This document shows, one piece after another, positions 25,360 to 33,605 of a stretch of DNA of 64,000 nt; position 1 is the first letter of the stretch, and every line of letters starts with the position of its first letter. This DNA is from NCEH01 sp002257205 (GTDB lineage Bacteria; Pseudomonadota; Alphaproteobacteria; Rhizobiales; Xanthobacteraceae), in the NCBI RefSeq assembly GCF_043195105.1, contig NZ_JBAFWO010000003.1. The stretch is one strand, 5' to 3'. The notes under the pieces were generated by a model. It was not told where the DNA came from, searched no databases, and saw nothing but the letters and a program-made list of their open reading frames with translations. Position numbers and translations under genes: made by a program.

Positions 25360-27783
25360 TCAGTTGAGGGTGAGACTCAGCCCGCCGCCGGCGCCCCAAT
25401 CCCCACCGGCGGTACTTCCCGAGATATTCATGCGCATCCTCTGGTCCGGTGTCGTGTAGCCCAGACCCATGGCGAAGGCACTCTCGCCGCCCCACGCGCC
25501 GGCCCCGACTGCGGCGCTGACCTTGCCCGGCCGGTCGTCGTAGCGCAGCGATCCGGCCGCAAGGCCGACGGCGGCGGCCTGGCGCGCCTCGGTGCGCGCG
25601 GTTGCGATCGAACTGTTGAGGCTGGCGAACTTCTGGTCCGTATAGGCATTCGCCTGTGTCAAGGTCTGATGCGATTTGGTGTCGGTGTAGGTATTGGCCG
25701 TTGCTATGGCATAGGACGTCTTTGAATCGGTGTAGGTATTGGCCGAGTTGAGAGTTTCGCTCAGGCCCGTCTTCATCTGAGCAACGTTCACAGCATCCTT
25801 GCTTGCGACGCCCGCCGCGACATTTGAGATCACCACCGGTGCATTCGCGTCGCCACCAGCCAGCGTGATCGAGTTGAGCTTGTTGCCACTTGCGTCGGTG
25901 TCGTACTGCACCGCGGCTTTGCTGAGCGCGCCGATGCTGCCGGCAGCCGCACTCAGAGCTTGGTTGGTGGCGTAGAGCTGCGAGCCATTAACCGCATCGG
26001 TCGATGTCGCGCTGACCTGGCCGGCCGCCAGGTTGGTGATGGTGCGCTCGGCCCCGACCGATCCCACGGAGACCGTGCTGGTCGCCGTTCCCGCGACCGC
26101 ATAAGTGGTTCCGTTCACGGTCATGGTGGAGGTCTGAACGGCGGCAGCCGTGGTCGAGCCCGATCCGAGTGCGACATCCCCCGCATTGCTCGCGCTGGCG
26201 CCCTGGCCGATTGCCGTGGAATTGGTGGCCGCCGCCTGGGCGGCGGAGCCAATGGCGATGCTGTCGGCACCTGTCGCCTGGCTGACGGTCCCGCTGGCAT
26301 TGACCTGGAGGTAGGGCGTGTTGCCTGCAACAACGTTTACGATGGTCGAATTCAAGCTCGACAGCTTGGTGTCGACTGCCCCGATGGCGTCGCCAACATT
26401 ATTGTAACTCACATGATCGACGAAGTAGCTGGGGGCGATGAGGGTGCCGTCGGAAGCCACCGACGCACCGCCGCCGAACACCGTCGCGACGCTTCGCGAC
26501 ACGCCAAAAAGCTGCGCCCCGTTCACCGCATCGGTGGACGTGGCCGAAACGGCGCCCGCCGTCACATTGGTCAGTGTCGTGCCGCCGCTGCCTGCGAGGG
26601 TGATAGTGGTTTTCGGGTCTCCCGTCACGCCATCATAGAGCACGGCACGATCCGAGAGATTGGCCACGCCGGCCGAAACCGCATTGACCTGCCCCACATT
26701 GGCCGCGTCCGTATCGGCCGTGCCGGCCGCGACGTTGGATACCTTTTGCGGCGATCCGCTCCCGTGGCTGGCGTCATACGCGCCGAGGGACGAATTCCAT
26801 TTCATAGCATCGGAGCCGAGTGCTGCGACGGTCTGGTTAGTGGAATAAAGCTGCGACCCGTTCACCGCATCGCTGGACGTGGCGGAAACCGCGCCGGCCT
26901 TCACATTGGTCAGGGTCGTGCCGCCGCTGCCTGCCAGAGTGATGGTGTCCTTCGCGCTCCCCACCGCGCCATCATAGACCACGGAGCGGTCCGAGAGATC
27001 GGCCACGCCCGCAGTAGCCGCCTTGACCTGAGCGACGTTTGCCGCGTCGGAATCTGCCGTTCCCGCCGCCACGCCGGTGATCTGGCGAAGCTGCCCGCTC
27101 GCGGCGTTCCCGACAGAGACTGCGGCCAAGGTGCTCCTTGTGGCTTCAATGGCGCTGGCCGAATTCGTACCGGCAGGTATGTAGCCATCAATGCCGGCAA
27201 CGGTATTCGCCACCGAGTTCTGGCCGAGCGCAATGCCTCCGGCAACACCCACGGTGGCGCCGGTGCCGAGCGCAATGCTGTTTGATACGGTGCCGGTCGT
27301 GGCCCCCGCGCCGACCGCAATCGACGAAGACCCGGTGGCACTCGTGGATTGCGTGCCGATCACGATCGACTGCGCTCCCACGGCACCGGCGAGATTTGTC
27401 GCCTGGACCGCCAAGGAATTCCCGACAACCCCGGACACCCAGCCGAGCCCGCCACTCGCTGTGCCGACCTGACAACTCCAGGCTGCAGAAGAGGATGAAG
27501 GATCGTCGAGCGTGAGGCAGAGATTGCTGAGCCCGGCATTGCTGCCGGCACCGCTGCTGCTTCCGATCACATAGCCACCGGCATTGGCGACCGACGCGAG
27601 ACTGAAAAATCCCGCCGTGGCCGTACCCACCCCAATCCCAAAGGCAAGAGAATGGCAACGAAAATCAAAAATTCTATGTGCAAGCCGCAAAGTTAGAATA
27701 AGACGCCTGCAATCAGAAGATCTCATAGAGGCAATCCCGAACTGGGACCACCCATGTTTACGCGCGATACTCAAATACGACAC
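25360..27783 (-). CDS. Trimeric autotransporter adhesin (YadA-like)
   Basis: 807 aa. It has a long N-terminal signal region ending V-A-N-A-G-G near residue 68. YadA-head repeats follow (SIVIG, SIAVGAGATTG, SIALGTGATVG). Stalk segments carry several AVSATSSDAVNGSQLY-type neck motifs and D-A-A-N-V-A-Q-V insertions, then a second head-like stretch (SIAIGSAAQA). The C-terminal coiled coil (repeats A-N-T-Y-T-D-S/T-K) leads to a YadA anchor ending LSLTLN. The frame opens with GTG at 27783 (a G-run upstream); ATG 27726 is an alternative start. Function: trimeric outer-membrane adhesion. First large gene of the surface locus. Confidence 0.93.
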   Translation of the reverse strand: MSYLSIARKHGWSQFGIASMRSSDCRRLILTLRLAHRIFDFRCHSLAFGIGVGTATAGFFSLASVANAGGYVIGSSSGAGSNAGLSNLCLTLDDPSSSSAAWSCQVGTASGGLGWVSGVVGNSLAVQATNLAGAVGAQSIVIGTQSTSATGSSSIAVGAGATTGTVSNSIALGTGATVGVAGGIALGQNSVANTVAGIDGYIPAGTNSASAIEATRSTLAAVSVGNAASGQLRQITGVAAGTADSDAANVAQVKAATAGVADLSDRSVVYDGAVGSAKDTITLAGSGGTTLTNVKAGAVSATSSDAVNGSQLYSTNQTVAALGSDAMKWNSSLGAYDASHGSGSPQKVSNVAAGTADTDAANVGQVNAVSAGVANLSDRAVLYDGVTGDPKTTITLAGSGGTTLTNVTAGAVSATSTDAVNGAQLFGVSRSVATVFGGGASVASDGTLIAPSYFVDHVSYNNVGDAIGAVDTKLSSLNSTIVNVVAGNTPYLQVNASGTVSQATGADSIAIGSAAQAAATNSTAIGQGASASNAGDVALGSGSTTAAAVQTSTMTVNGTTYAVAGTATSTVSVGSVGAERTITNLAAGQVSATSTDAVNGSQLYATNQALSAAAGSIGALSKAAVQYDTDASGNKLNSITLAGGDANAPVVISNVAAGVASKDAVNVAQMKTGLSETLNSANTYTDSKTSYAIATANTYTDTKSHQTLTQANAYTDQKFASLNSSIATARTEARQAAAVGLAAGSLRYDDRPGKVSAAVGAGAWGGESAFAMGLGYTTPDQRMRMNISGSTAGGDWGAGGGLSLTLN

Positions 27784-27818
27784 AGTATCCCCCCAAGATA
27801 ATGCGATAGAAGTCCTCC

Positions 27819-28226
27819 TTACAAGACCCCCAACTCCGCAGACTGACGCAGAAATGGAGATGGCGTTTTCATGCGCCCACCATCATGACGACCCGCCTGC
27901 TCCGCAGCCTCCACCGCACGCGCCAAGCCGCCCTGCCCACCCGGAGGAACGACGTGAAGAGCACGGACAGCCTCTTCCCTTGGAATTTCCAGCTCCGCCA
28001 AGCGCTGAATACAATTCATCTGCGTCTCCGGCAGCGATTTATCAAATAATGATACGACGAGACCCATAATATAATGAACGAATATTAGATTTATATCTAA
28101 CTCACTCCACGTATCAAACCGTTCTGACATGAGGTTATTTCGGAATCCCACAACGCAATCCGACAAATAGGTCATAACTACTATATTACCGTCCTTATGC
28201 TGAACGTCAGCATCAATCGACATCAT
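27819..28226 (-). CDS. AT-rich hypothetical protein, 135 aa
   Basis: AAGGA sits four bases before ATG 28226 (seven before a second ATG at 28223), giving a convincing start. The first 85 residues are well mixed, mostly helical and lack Gly/Ala bias, with unusually low-GC codons. The last 45 residues switch to a Gly/Ala/Arg-rich style, which may mark a changed or shifted C-terminus. There is no signal peptide. It ends 35 bp before the trimeric autotransporter start, so it may be the first gene of that operon. The composition differs from the whole window, hinting at recent acquisition. Function unknown. Confidence 0.6.
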   Translation of the reverse strand: MMSIDADVQHKDGNIVVMTYLSDCVVGFRNNLMSERFDTWSELDINLIFVHYIMGLVVSLFDKSLPETQMNCIQRLAELEIPREEAVRALHVVPPGGQGGLARAVEAAEQAGRHDGGRMKTPSPFLRQSAELGVL

Positions 28227-28270
28227 GTTTCCTTATCAATCGATGGCGGCACTCTCGCAGGACGCAAAAT

Positions 28271-28309
28271 ACGAACCGATTCTTGCGAAATCCCTAAAAT
28301 GCGGTTCGT
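28271..28309. promoter_or_regulatory. Inverted repeat ACGAACCG...CGGTTCGT upstream of the surface operon
   Basis: Two perfect 8-bp arms (28271-28278 and 28302-28309) flank 23 nt, 45-83 bp before the ATG at 28226. They lie between an AT-rich tract (28310-28335, with a TATAAC-like -10 on the minus strand) and the gene. They could be paired operators or a leader hairpin. The rest of 28227-28617 (391 bp) holds no gene that I can support. Confidence 0.35.
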
Positions 28310-28338
28310 TAAAATGTTATATTAATATTCATTGTTTC

Positions 28339-28364
28339 GTCGGCGCACTATGTCGGCGCACTAT
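28339..28364. repeat. Perfect tandem duplication of a 13-bp sequence
   Basis: GTCGGCGCACTAT occurs twice with no spacer (28339-28351, 28352-28364), at the border between AT-rich DNA on the left and normal GC-rich DNA on the right. It is not part of a recognised gene. Confidence 0.8.
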
Positions 28365-28617
28365 CCTGTCACCGAGATCGCATTAAAACTCAAAGCCTTA
28401 GGCTTCTCATCCGCAAGCCATTGGCGCGGCATTTCGAGGCCGCGGGTTCAAGGCGGCAGGCGGAAGATCGCGCTTGGGAGCACGCTCGCCGACGCCTCGC
28501 ATCAGAACAGCGCGGGCGTTGCGCCAGCTCCGCACACCCACGGCCAAAAGCGTTGGAAAAATCATCTTCCAAGGCCGAACCGGAACGGCGCTCCCCGGGC
28601 AATCGGGTTCTGAATGG

Positions 28618-28709
28618 TGGCGGAGACGGAGGGATTCGAACCCTCGAGACCCTTTTGGGGGTCTGCTCATTTAGCAAACGAGTGCCTTCAGCCTCTCGGC
28701 CACGTCTCC
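28618..28709 (-). tRNA. tRNA-Ser (anticodon GCT)
   Basis: Class II tRNA of 92 nt on the minus strand: acceptor GGAGACG/CGTCTCC, anticodon loop TTTGCTAAA-like with GCT, a long variable arm (CAGACCCCCAAAAGGGTCTC), T-loop TTCGAAT, discriminator G and an encoded CCA. It reads AGC/AGU codons. Confidence 0.96.
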
Positions 28710-28773
28710 ATTGCGCTCACCTATGCCGAACCAAAGACGGCTTTGCAAGCCGCCGCCGCCCTTGTCCTCGCAA

Positions 28774-29187
28774 TTAAGTGCCGGCGTAGGATTTCTCTTC
28801 CACAAACAGCGAGCCGGAACGGACGTTGATTTCCTTCTTGATCGCGGCCCGCCGATCATTGGTCACATAGACCGCGCGCGCCAGCTCAACGAACCTTTCG
28901 TCGAAGCGTTTTTCCGTTTCCAGTTCGCGCAGCGCGTCTTCGATCTCCCAGAGCGCCTCGTTCACGCTCTTGATTTCGACCGTCAGATCCTCGAACCCCA
29001 CGCTCAACGCATGAATGTCCCGCAGCTGCGCCAGGGCGGTCAGTTCCCGCACCACGTTCGCGCGCTTTGCCGGATCGGCGATGCGTTCCGCCTTGATTTC
29101 GAGAATGGTGATCTTGTCGATCAGCTCACCGGCGGACACCGGAGCGAGAATCTCCACCGGAGCCGGCATCGCTTCACTTGTGCTCAT
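28774..29187 (-). CDS. DUF6165-family protein, 137 aa
   Basis: Start ATG 29187 (MSTSEAMPAPVEI...). The conserved core VSAGELIDKITILEIKAERI, then R-V-RELTAL, W-IEDALRELE-EKRFD and the end AVYVTNDRRAAIKKEINV-R-GS-FVEEKSY match the DUF6165 family. The protein is soluble, mainly helical, and has no known enzymatic motif. It overlaps the upstream TPR/glycosyltransferase-like gene by 14 bp, so translation of the two is probably coupled. DUF6165 genes are often found beside TPR or glycan genes, which agrees with a supporting role in glycan or protein modification (inference). Confidence 0.82.
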   Translation of the reverse strand: MSTSEAMPAPVEILAPVSAGELIDKITILEIKAERIADPAKRANVVRELTALAQLRDIHALSVGFEDLTVEIKSVNEALWEIEDALRELETEKRFDERFVELARAVYVTNDRRAAIKKEINVRSGSLFVEEKSYAGT

Positions 29188-31165
29188 GATTTTCGGCCTT
29201 ACCCATCTCCACACCCGCCGCTATCGCGGTGAACACGCCGCCCCATTGTCCCGGCTGCTCCTGGCGAACGACGCGCACCGAGGGATAGAACCCATTGTCC
29301 GCGCCATCGCCAGCGAAGGCGAAGTGGGTCCCTCCGCTTGCCGCGAGCAACACCGGCCGGTTCATCGCGGCCGCAAGATGCGCCAGCGGTGCATCGACAC
29401 TGACGAGCAGGTCCAGGTGGTGCAGCAGCGCGGCGCTGTCGAGAAACGTGCCGTCAGCGTCGAAGTCACTCTCAAGGCGCAGAATGCGCCCGCGGAACGG
29501 CACGCGGTCCATCTGCGCCGCGGCCGGGCCCTGCTGGAGCCCAACGAGCCGCACCCCCTCGATTGCGGCGAGCGGCGCAAAGGCGTCCAGCGATGCGCTG
29601 CGCAGGGGCTCGACGCGGCCGGCATCCTCGCTCTGCCAATGGATTCCGATCACCAGATCGCCGGCGGACCGCGCATGGCTCCAGGCTGAAAGGCGTTCCG
29701 TCGGCGCATGCAGGTAAGGCACGCGCGGCCAGAGGGCAGGATCGGGCGCAACGAGTTGCGGCAAGCTGGCCAGGGCGACGCCCAGCATCCCCTCTTCGGC
29801 GGGGTCGATCCGCGCCGGATCGGGGAGAATCACGACACGCGGGTCCAGCGAGGCGAACAGTGCAGCGTCCGCCGGGTCGGCAACCAGCAGGCGCGGTTCG
29901 ATCCCTCGGTCGGCCAGCAGCGGCAGCAGGCGCGCCAGCGCGATCGTGTCCGAAAGCCGCTCCCCGGCGGCCACAACGAGGACACGCGGGCTCCCGGTCC
30001 CATCCCAGATCCCGACGTTGCGGGCCGCAAGACGGGCGCGCGCCGCCTGGGCCGCGGCATCGAGCGCAGCCCAACCCTCGGCCCAGGTACCGCGGGCCAG
30101 AGCTTCGTTCGCGCGGGCGTCGAGCGCATGGGCATTATGAGCGTCGAGGTGAAGGGCCTTGTCGATGCTGGCGCGGGCATCGGCGCGGGCACCGAGATGG
30201 GTCAGGAGGCGCGCCCGGGCAAGCAGGACTTCGGTGAAAGGCGGTTCCTTCGCCAGCAGGGCGTCGAGATCTTCCAGCGCGCCCGCAGCATCGCCCAGGC
30301 CCTCGCGCGCCATGCCGCGCTCGAACAAGGCGGCCGGATTGCCCGGTTCGGCCTCGAGCACGGCGGCGCTTTGCTCGTGCGCCTCCGCGAATGCGCCAAG
30401 GCGGCGCAGGAGAAAGGCGTAGCGCAGACGGAAATCCGCGCGCAGCGGAGCGCGCGTCACCGCCTGCTGATAGGCCGCGCACGCGCCCTCCAGATCACTG
30501 ATGAGAAAACAGCACTCCCCCAGCAGATGGTGGGCATCGACGAAATCGGGTGCCAGGCTAATCGCTTGCTCGGCAGCGGCACGCGCCTCGGCGGCCGCGC
30601 CACGCTCCAGCAGGATGAAGCCCTTGTTGACGGGGTGGACCGGCGACCAGGGCTGCAATTCCAGCAAGCGTTCGCAATCAGCGAGCGCCGCGTCGGGATG
30701 GCCCGCGCGCACCAGGGCCACGGACCGGTTGGCCAATGCCTCAACCGCCAGCGGGTCGAGCTCCAACACCCGCGAATAGGCCTTGGCGGCCGCGTCGTGG
30801 CGATTAAGGGCGCCGAGCGCATTGGCGACCTGGAAATGGGCCTCGCCCAATTGGGGCGCCAGCTTGATGGCGCGCTCGGCGGCGGCGAGCGCCTTCTCGA
30901 ATTGGCCGACGCCCTGGAGCGCCACCGCGAGGAGAATCGCCGCGTGAGGATCCTTCGGCACCAGATTGGCGGTGCGTCGTGCGCTCGGCAGGGCCTCGTC
31001 CGGCTGGCCCGCCTGGATCAGCGCCATGGCCAGCATGCGATGCCCATCGACCAGGGCGGGTTGAAGTTGCACCGCGAGGCGGAAACCCTCGATGGCCTTG
31101 TCCATCTGCCCCGCCCGGGCGAATGCGGCGGCTTGGCCAAGTATCGTGCGCGGATCGGGCGACAT
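29174..31165 (-). CDS. TPR protein with C-terminal GT9/SPINDLY-like domain, 663 aa
   Basis: ATG 31165 has GGAG about nine bases upstream. Residues about 5-350 are a string of tetratricopeptide repeats (A-x-x-G-x-x-x-x-A and x-P-x-x-x-A-x-x-x-x-A patterns). Residues about 380-650 form a GT-B-like domain: VLVVAAGERLSDTIALARL, IGIHWQSE, VRLVGLQQGP, then ALLHHLDLLVSVDAPLAHLAAAMNRPV, the nucleotide-sugar-binding half of GT9-like and SPINDLY-type proteins. A role in protein or surface-glycan glycosylation in the cytoplasm is likely; the acceptor is unknown. It overlaps the DUF6165 gene by 14 bp. Confidence 0.8.
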   Translation of the reverse strand: MSPDPRTILGQAAAFARAGQMDKAIEGFRLAVQLQPALVDGHRMLAMALIQAGQPDEALPSARRTANLVPKDPHAAILLAVALQGVGQFEKALAAAERAIKLAPQLGEAHFQVANALGALNRHDAAAKAYSRVLELDPLAVEALANRSVALVRAGHPDAALADCERLLELQPWSPVHPVNKGFILLERGAAAEARAAAEQAISLAPDFVDAHHLLGECCFLISDLEGACAAYQQAVTRAPLRADFRLRYAFLLRRLGAFAEAHEQSAAVLEAEPGNPAALFERGMAREGLGDAAGALEDLDALLAKEPPFTEVLLARARLLTHLGARADARASIDKALHLDAHNAHALDARANEALARGTWAEGWAALDAAAQAARARLAARNVGIWDGTGSPRVLVVAAGERLSDTIALARLLPLLADRGIEPRLLVADPADAALFASLDPRVVILPDPARIDPAEEGMLGVALASLPQLVAPDPALWPRVPYLHAPTERLSAWSHARSAGDLVIGIHWQSEDAGRVEPLRSASLDAFAPLAAIEGVRLVGLQQGPAAAQMDRVPFRGRILRLESDFDADGTFLDSAALLHHLDLLVSVDAPLAHLAAAMNRPVLLAASGGTHFAFAGDGADNGFYPSVRVVRQEQPGQWGGVFTAIAAGVEMGKAENHEHK

Positions 31166-31292
31166 GGAAGAAGCAACTCCTGGACCTTGCTGCCGCGCAT
31201 GGTCCGAATGCCCGTCCGCGGGCGCCACGTCCGGTGGCGGCGCTCGCATCTAAGCCGAGCGCGCGCAAAAAGCGAGAGGGTGGCTCTAGCCT

Positions 31293-31997
31293 TCAGCGTG
31301 CGCGCTGGCCGAACAGGATGCTCTGGGCTTCCTTGTCCCTGGAGAGGTCCGGCTTGCGCTCCTCGGCGCTCACCGCAAGGCCGCGCTGGACGGCGGGGCG
31401 CATCTTCACGGTTTCAAGCCAGCGCTGGAAATGCGGAAATTCCTCGATCTTCTGGCCCTGGCGCTCCCAGAGCTTCGCCCAGCCGACGCAGGCCATATCG
31501 GCGATCGAATAATCTCCGGCCAGGAACTCGCGATCCTTCAGGCGCGTGTTCATCACGCCATACAGGCGATGCACCTCGTTGGTGTAGCGATCAACGGCAT
31601 ACGGGATCTTCTCGGGCGCATAGATGCGGAAATGGTGGGCCTGCCCGGCCATGGGGCCAAGGCCGCCCATCTGCCAGAACAGCCACTCCTCCACCTCCAC
31701 CCGCTTGCGCTCTTCGGCGGGATAGAATTTGCCGGTCTTGCGACCGAGATATTGCAGGATCGCGCCCGACTCGAACACCGAAATGGGCGCGCCGTCCGGA
31801 CCGTTGGGGTCGAGGATCGCAGGAATCTTGTTGTTGGGCGAAATGGCGAGAAATTCCGGCTTGAACTGATCCCCCTTGCCGATGTTCACCAGCTTCACGG
31901 TGTAGGGCAGTTCGCATTCCTCGAGCATGATGGCGATCTTCCACCCATTGGGGGTGGGCCAGTAGTGAAGCTCGATGGGTTGCTGGATTTCGGCCAT
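31293..31997 (-). CDS. Glutathione S-transferase, Ure2p/YghU-like (Nu class)
   Basis: 234 aa. The thioredoxin-like N-domain has LHYWPTPNGWKIAIMLEECELPY, with Thr/Asn at the active-site turn as in Nu-class disulfide-bond oxidoreductases rather than Tyr/Ser/Cys. KIPAILDPNGPDGAPISVFESGAILQYL is the glutathione-binding segment typical of YghU/YfcG. The C-terminal helical domain contains W-FWQMGGLGPM-GQ-HHF and the N-capping YSIADMACVGW. The likely activity is glutathione-dependent disulfide reductase or peroxidase in the cytosol. It is divergent from the TRAP operon. Confidence 0.9.
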   Translation of the reverse strand: MAEIQQPIELHYWPTPNGWKIAIMLEECELPYTVKLVNIGKGDQFKPEFLAISPNNKIPAILDPNGPDGAPISVFESGAILQYLGRKTGKFYPAEERKRVEVEEWLFWQMGGLGPMAGQAHHFRIYAPEKIPYAVDRYTNEVHRLYGVMNTRLKDREFLAGDYSIADMACVGWAKLWERQGQKIEEFPHFQRWLETVKMRPAVQRGLAVSAEERKPDLSRDKEAQSILFGQRAR

Positions 31998-32172
31998 TTC
32001 AATGCTCCCCGCTCGACCGGGCAGACCCGGCGAAGGCGCATACAGGTATTCCGACGCGCGCCTCCCGGCAAGTATCGCGCGCGTGTGGCACCCCGGTCCG
32101 GCAAAAATGCGCCCTGCCGCTCCCCATACCCAGAAACGCGCGGGCCGGTTTTGGCCGCAAATCCGAATATTT

Positions 32173-32196
32173 TTGACTGAACTAGACTAAAGTCTA
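32173..32196 (+). promoter_or_regulatory. Candidate -35 plus palindromic operator for the TRAP operon
   Basis: TTGACT (32173-32178) resembles a -35 element. The perfect inverted repeat TAGACT-AA-AGTCTA (32183-32196) follows five bases later, where it would fill the -35/-10 spacer, a typical repressor site. It lies in the 303-bp gap between the divergent GST and dctP genes; the rest of that gap shows only the dctP SD. Confidence 0.4.
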
Positions 32197-32300
32197 TTGC
32201 CGTACGGGCATGACGTAGCGTCTGCTAGGGCGTTCGGGGGAATGGTGCGCCAACACCGCTATGGTTCCAGAGAGAGCCGTACCCCCTTAGGGAGGATACA

Positions 32301-33431
32301 TTGACTGACACTTCCAACGTGAACGATTCCGCACGTCCGTCACGACGCGGCTTTATCACGGCTGCTGCCGCCACGGCGGCGGGTGCCGCCGTCATCGCCG
32401 CCCCCGCCGTCCACGCCCAGGCGCCAATCAAGCTGAAATTCCAGTCCACCTGGCCGAACAAGGACATCTTCCACGAATATGCGGGCGATTTCGTCCGCTA
32501 TGTGAACCAGATGGCCGGCGGGCGCGTGGAACTGGAACTGCTCGCCGCAGGCGCCGTGGTTCCCGCCTTCCAGGTGCTGGACGCGGTCAGCTCCGGCATC
32601 ATCGACGGCGGACACGGGGTCTCCGCCTATTGGTACGGCAAGAACAAGGCGTTCTCCTTGTTCGGCACCGCGCCTGCCTTCGGCTGGGATGCCGATGAAT
32701 TGCTCGGCTGGGTGCGGTATGGCGGCGGCCAGCAGCTCTACGACGAACTGACTCAGCAGATCCTCAAGCTCAATGTCGTGGGCATGCTCACCGGGCCGAT
32801 GCCGACCCAGCCGCTTGGCTGGTTCAAGGCGGAGATCACGAGCCCCGACCAGATGAAGGGCATGAAATACCGCACCGTGGGCCTAGGAGCCGACGTGTTC
32901 AAGGAAATGGGTGTCGCGGTCACCATCGTTGCCGGTGGTGAAATCGTGCCGGCCATGGATCGCGGCCTGCTGGAAGGGGCGGAGTTCAACAATCCCTCGT
33001 CCGACACCGTGCTCGGCTTCCCCGACGTGGCCAAGGTCTACATGGTGCAGAGCTATCATCAGGCCCTCGAATGCTTCGAGGTCCTGTTCAACAAGACCAA
33101 GTTCGAGAGCCTGCCGAAGGATGTCCAGGCGATCATCCGTGGCGCAGCGGATGCGGCTTCCTCGGATATGATGTGGAAGGCGCAGGACCGCTATTCGAAG
33201 GACCTTGAGGCGCTCAAGGCCCGGGGCGTGAAGGTCATCACGACGCCGAAATCGGTGCTGGAAGCCCAGCTCAACGCCTGGGACAAGGTGATCGCCAATC
33301 TTTCCGCCGACCCGTTCTTCAAAAAGGTGGTCGACAGCCAGATGGCGTGGGCCAAGCGCGTGGTCGGATTCCGCCTTCAGTATGAGGCGGATAGCGCCTT
33401 CGCCTACAACCACTTCTTCCAGAAGGCCTGA
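32301..33431 (+). CDS. dctP: TRAP transporter substrate-binding protein (DctP, TakP-like)
   Basis: 376 aa, beginning with TTG at 32301 six bases after GGAGG. A twin-arginine-type leader (PSRRGFITAAA, Arg15-Arg16) ends at A-V-H-A-Q near residue 35. The body matches the COG4663-type (mannitol/chloroaromatic/alpha-keto acid) periplasmic receptors: LKFQSTWPNKDIFHEYAGDF, GGRVELELLAAGAVVPAFQVLDAVSSGIIDGGHG-AYWYGKN, W-KAEI-P-Q-KGMKYRTVGLGADVFKEMGV. It resembles TakP of Rhodobacter, which binds 2-oxo acids. The ligand here is unknown, though keto or carboxylic acids are likely. dctQM follow. Confidence 0.93.
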   Translation: MTDTSNVNDSARPSRRGFITAAAATAAGAAVIAAPAVHAQAPIKLKFQSTWPNKDIFHEYAGDFVRYVNQMAGGRVELELLAAGAVVPAFQVLDAVSSGIIDGGHGVSAYWYGKNKAFSLFGTAPAFGWDADELLGWVRYGGGQQLYDELTQQILKLNVVGMLTGPMPTQPLGWFKAEITSPDQMKGMKYRTVGLGADVFKEMGVAVTIVAGGEIVPAMDRGLLEGAEFNNPSSDTVLGFPDVAKVYMVQSYHQALECFEVLFNKTKFESLPKDVQAIIRGAADAASSDMMWKAQDRYSKDLEALKARGVKVITTPKSVLEAQLNAWDKVIANLSADPFFKKVVDSQMAWAKRVVGFRLQYEADSAFAYNHFFQKA

Positions 33432-33482
33432 CGCCGGCGCGGTACCGCGCGCCGGGCGCCCGCGCCCTCGTCTCGAAAGCTG

Positions 33483-33514
33483 CAACCGCCCCTGGCCCTC
33501 GCCATGGGCGGTTG
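33483..33514 (+). promoter_or_regulatory. Intercistronic stem-loop between dctP and dctQ
   Basis: CAACCGCCC (33483-33491) pairs with GGGCGGTTG (33506-33514) around a 14-nt loop in the 174-bp gap after dctP. No T-run follows. Such hairpins often protect the receptor mRNA or attenuate read-through, giving more receptor than permease. Confidence 0.45.
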
Positions 33515-33605
33515 TGCGCATGAGGCGGGGATGGGCGCATCGAGGTGCACGCACCGCGAGGACGAGGAGGCACCGTCACGGCTGCCGAAGCGGAGAATTC
33601 GCGCA

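Noticed and set aside
28332..28613. 93-codon plus-strand frame before tRNA-Ser
   Set aside because: Starts inside the tandem-repeat border region, has no SD and a random Arg/Pro-rich composition.
28618..28709. tRNA-Ser as the attachment site of an integrated element
   Set aside because: No integrase and no second copy of the tRNA end were seen within the window; only the AT-rich patch is suggestive.
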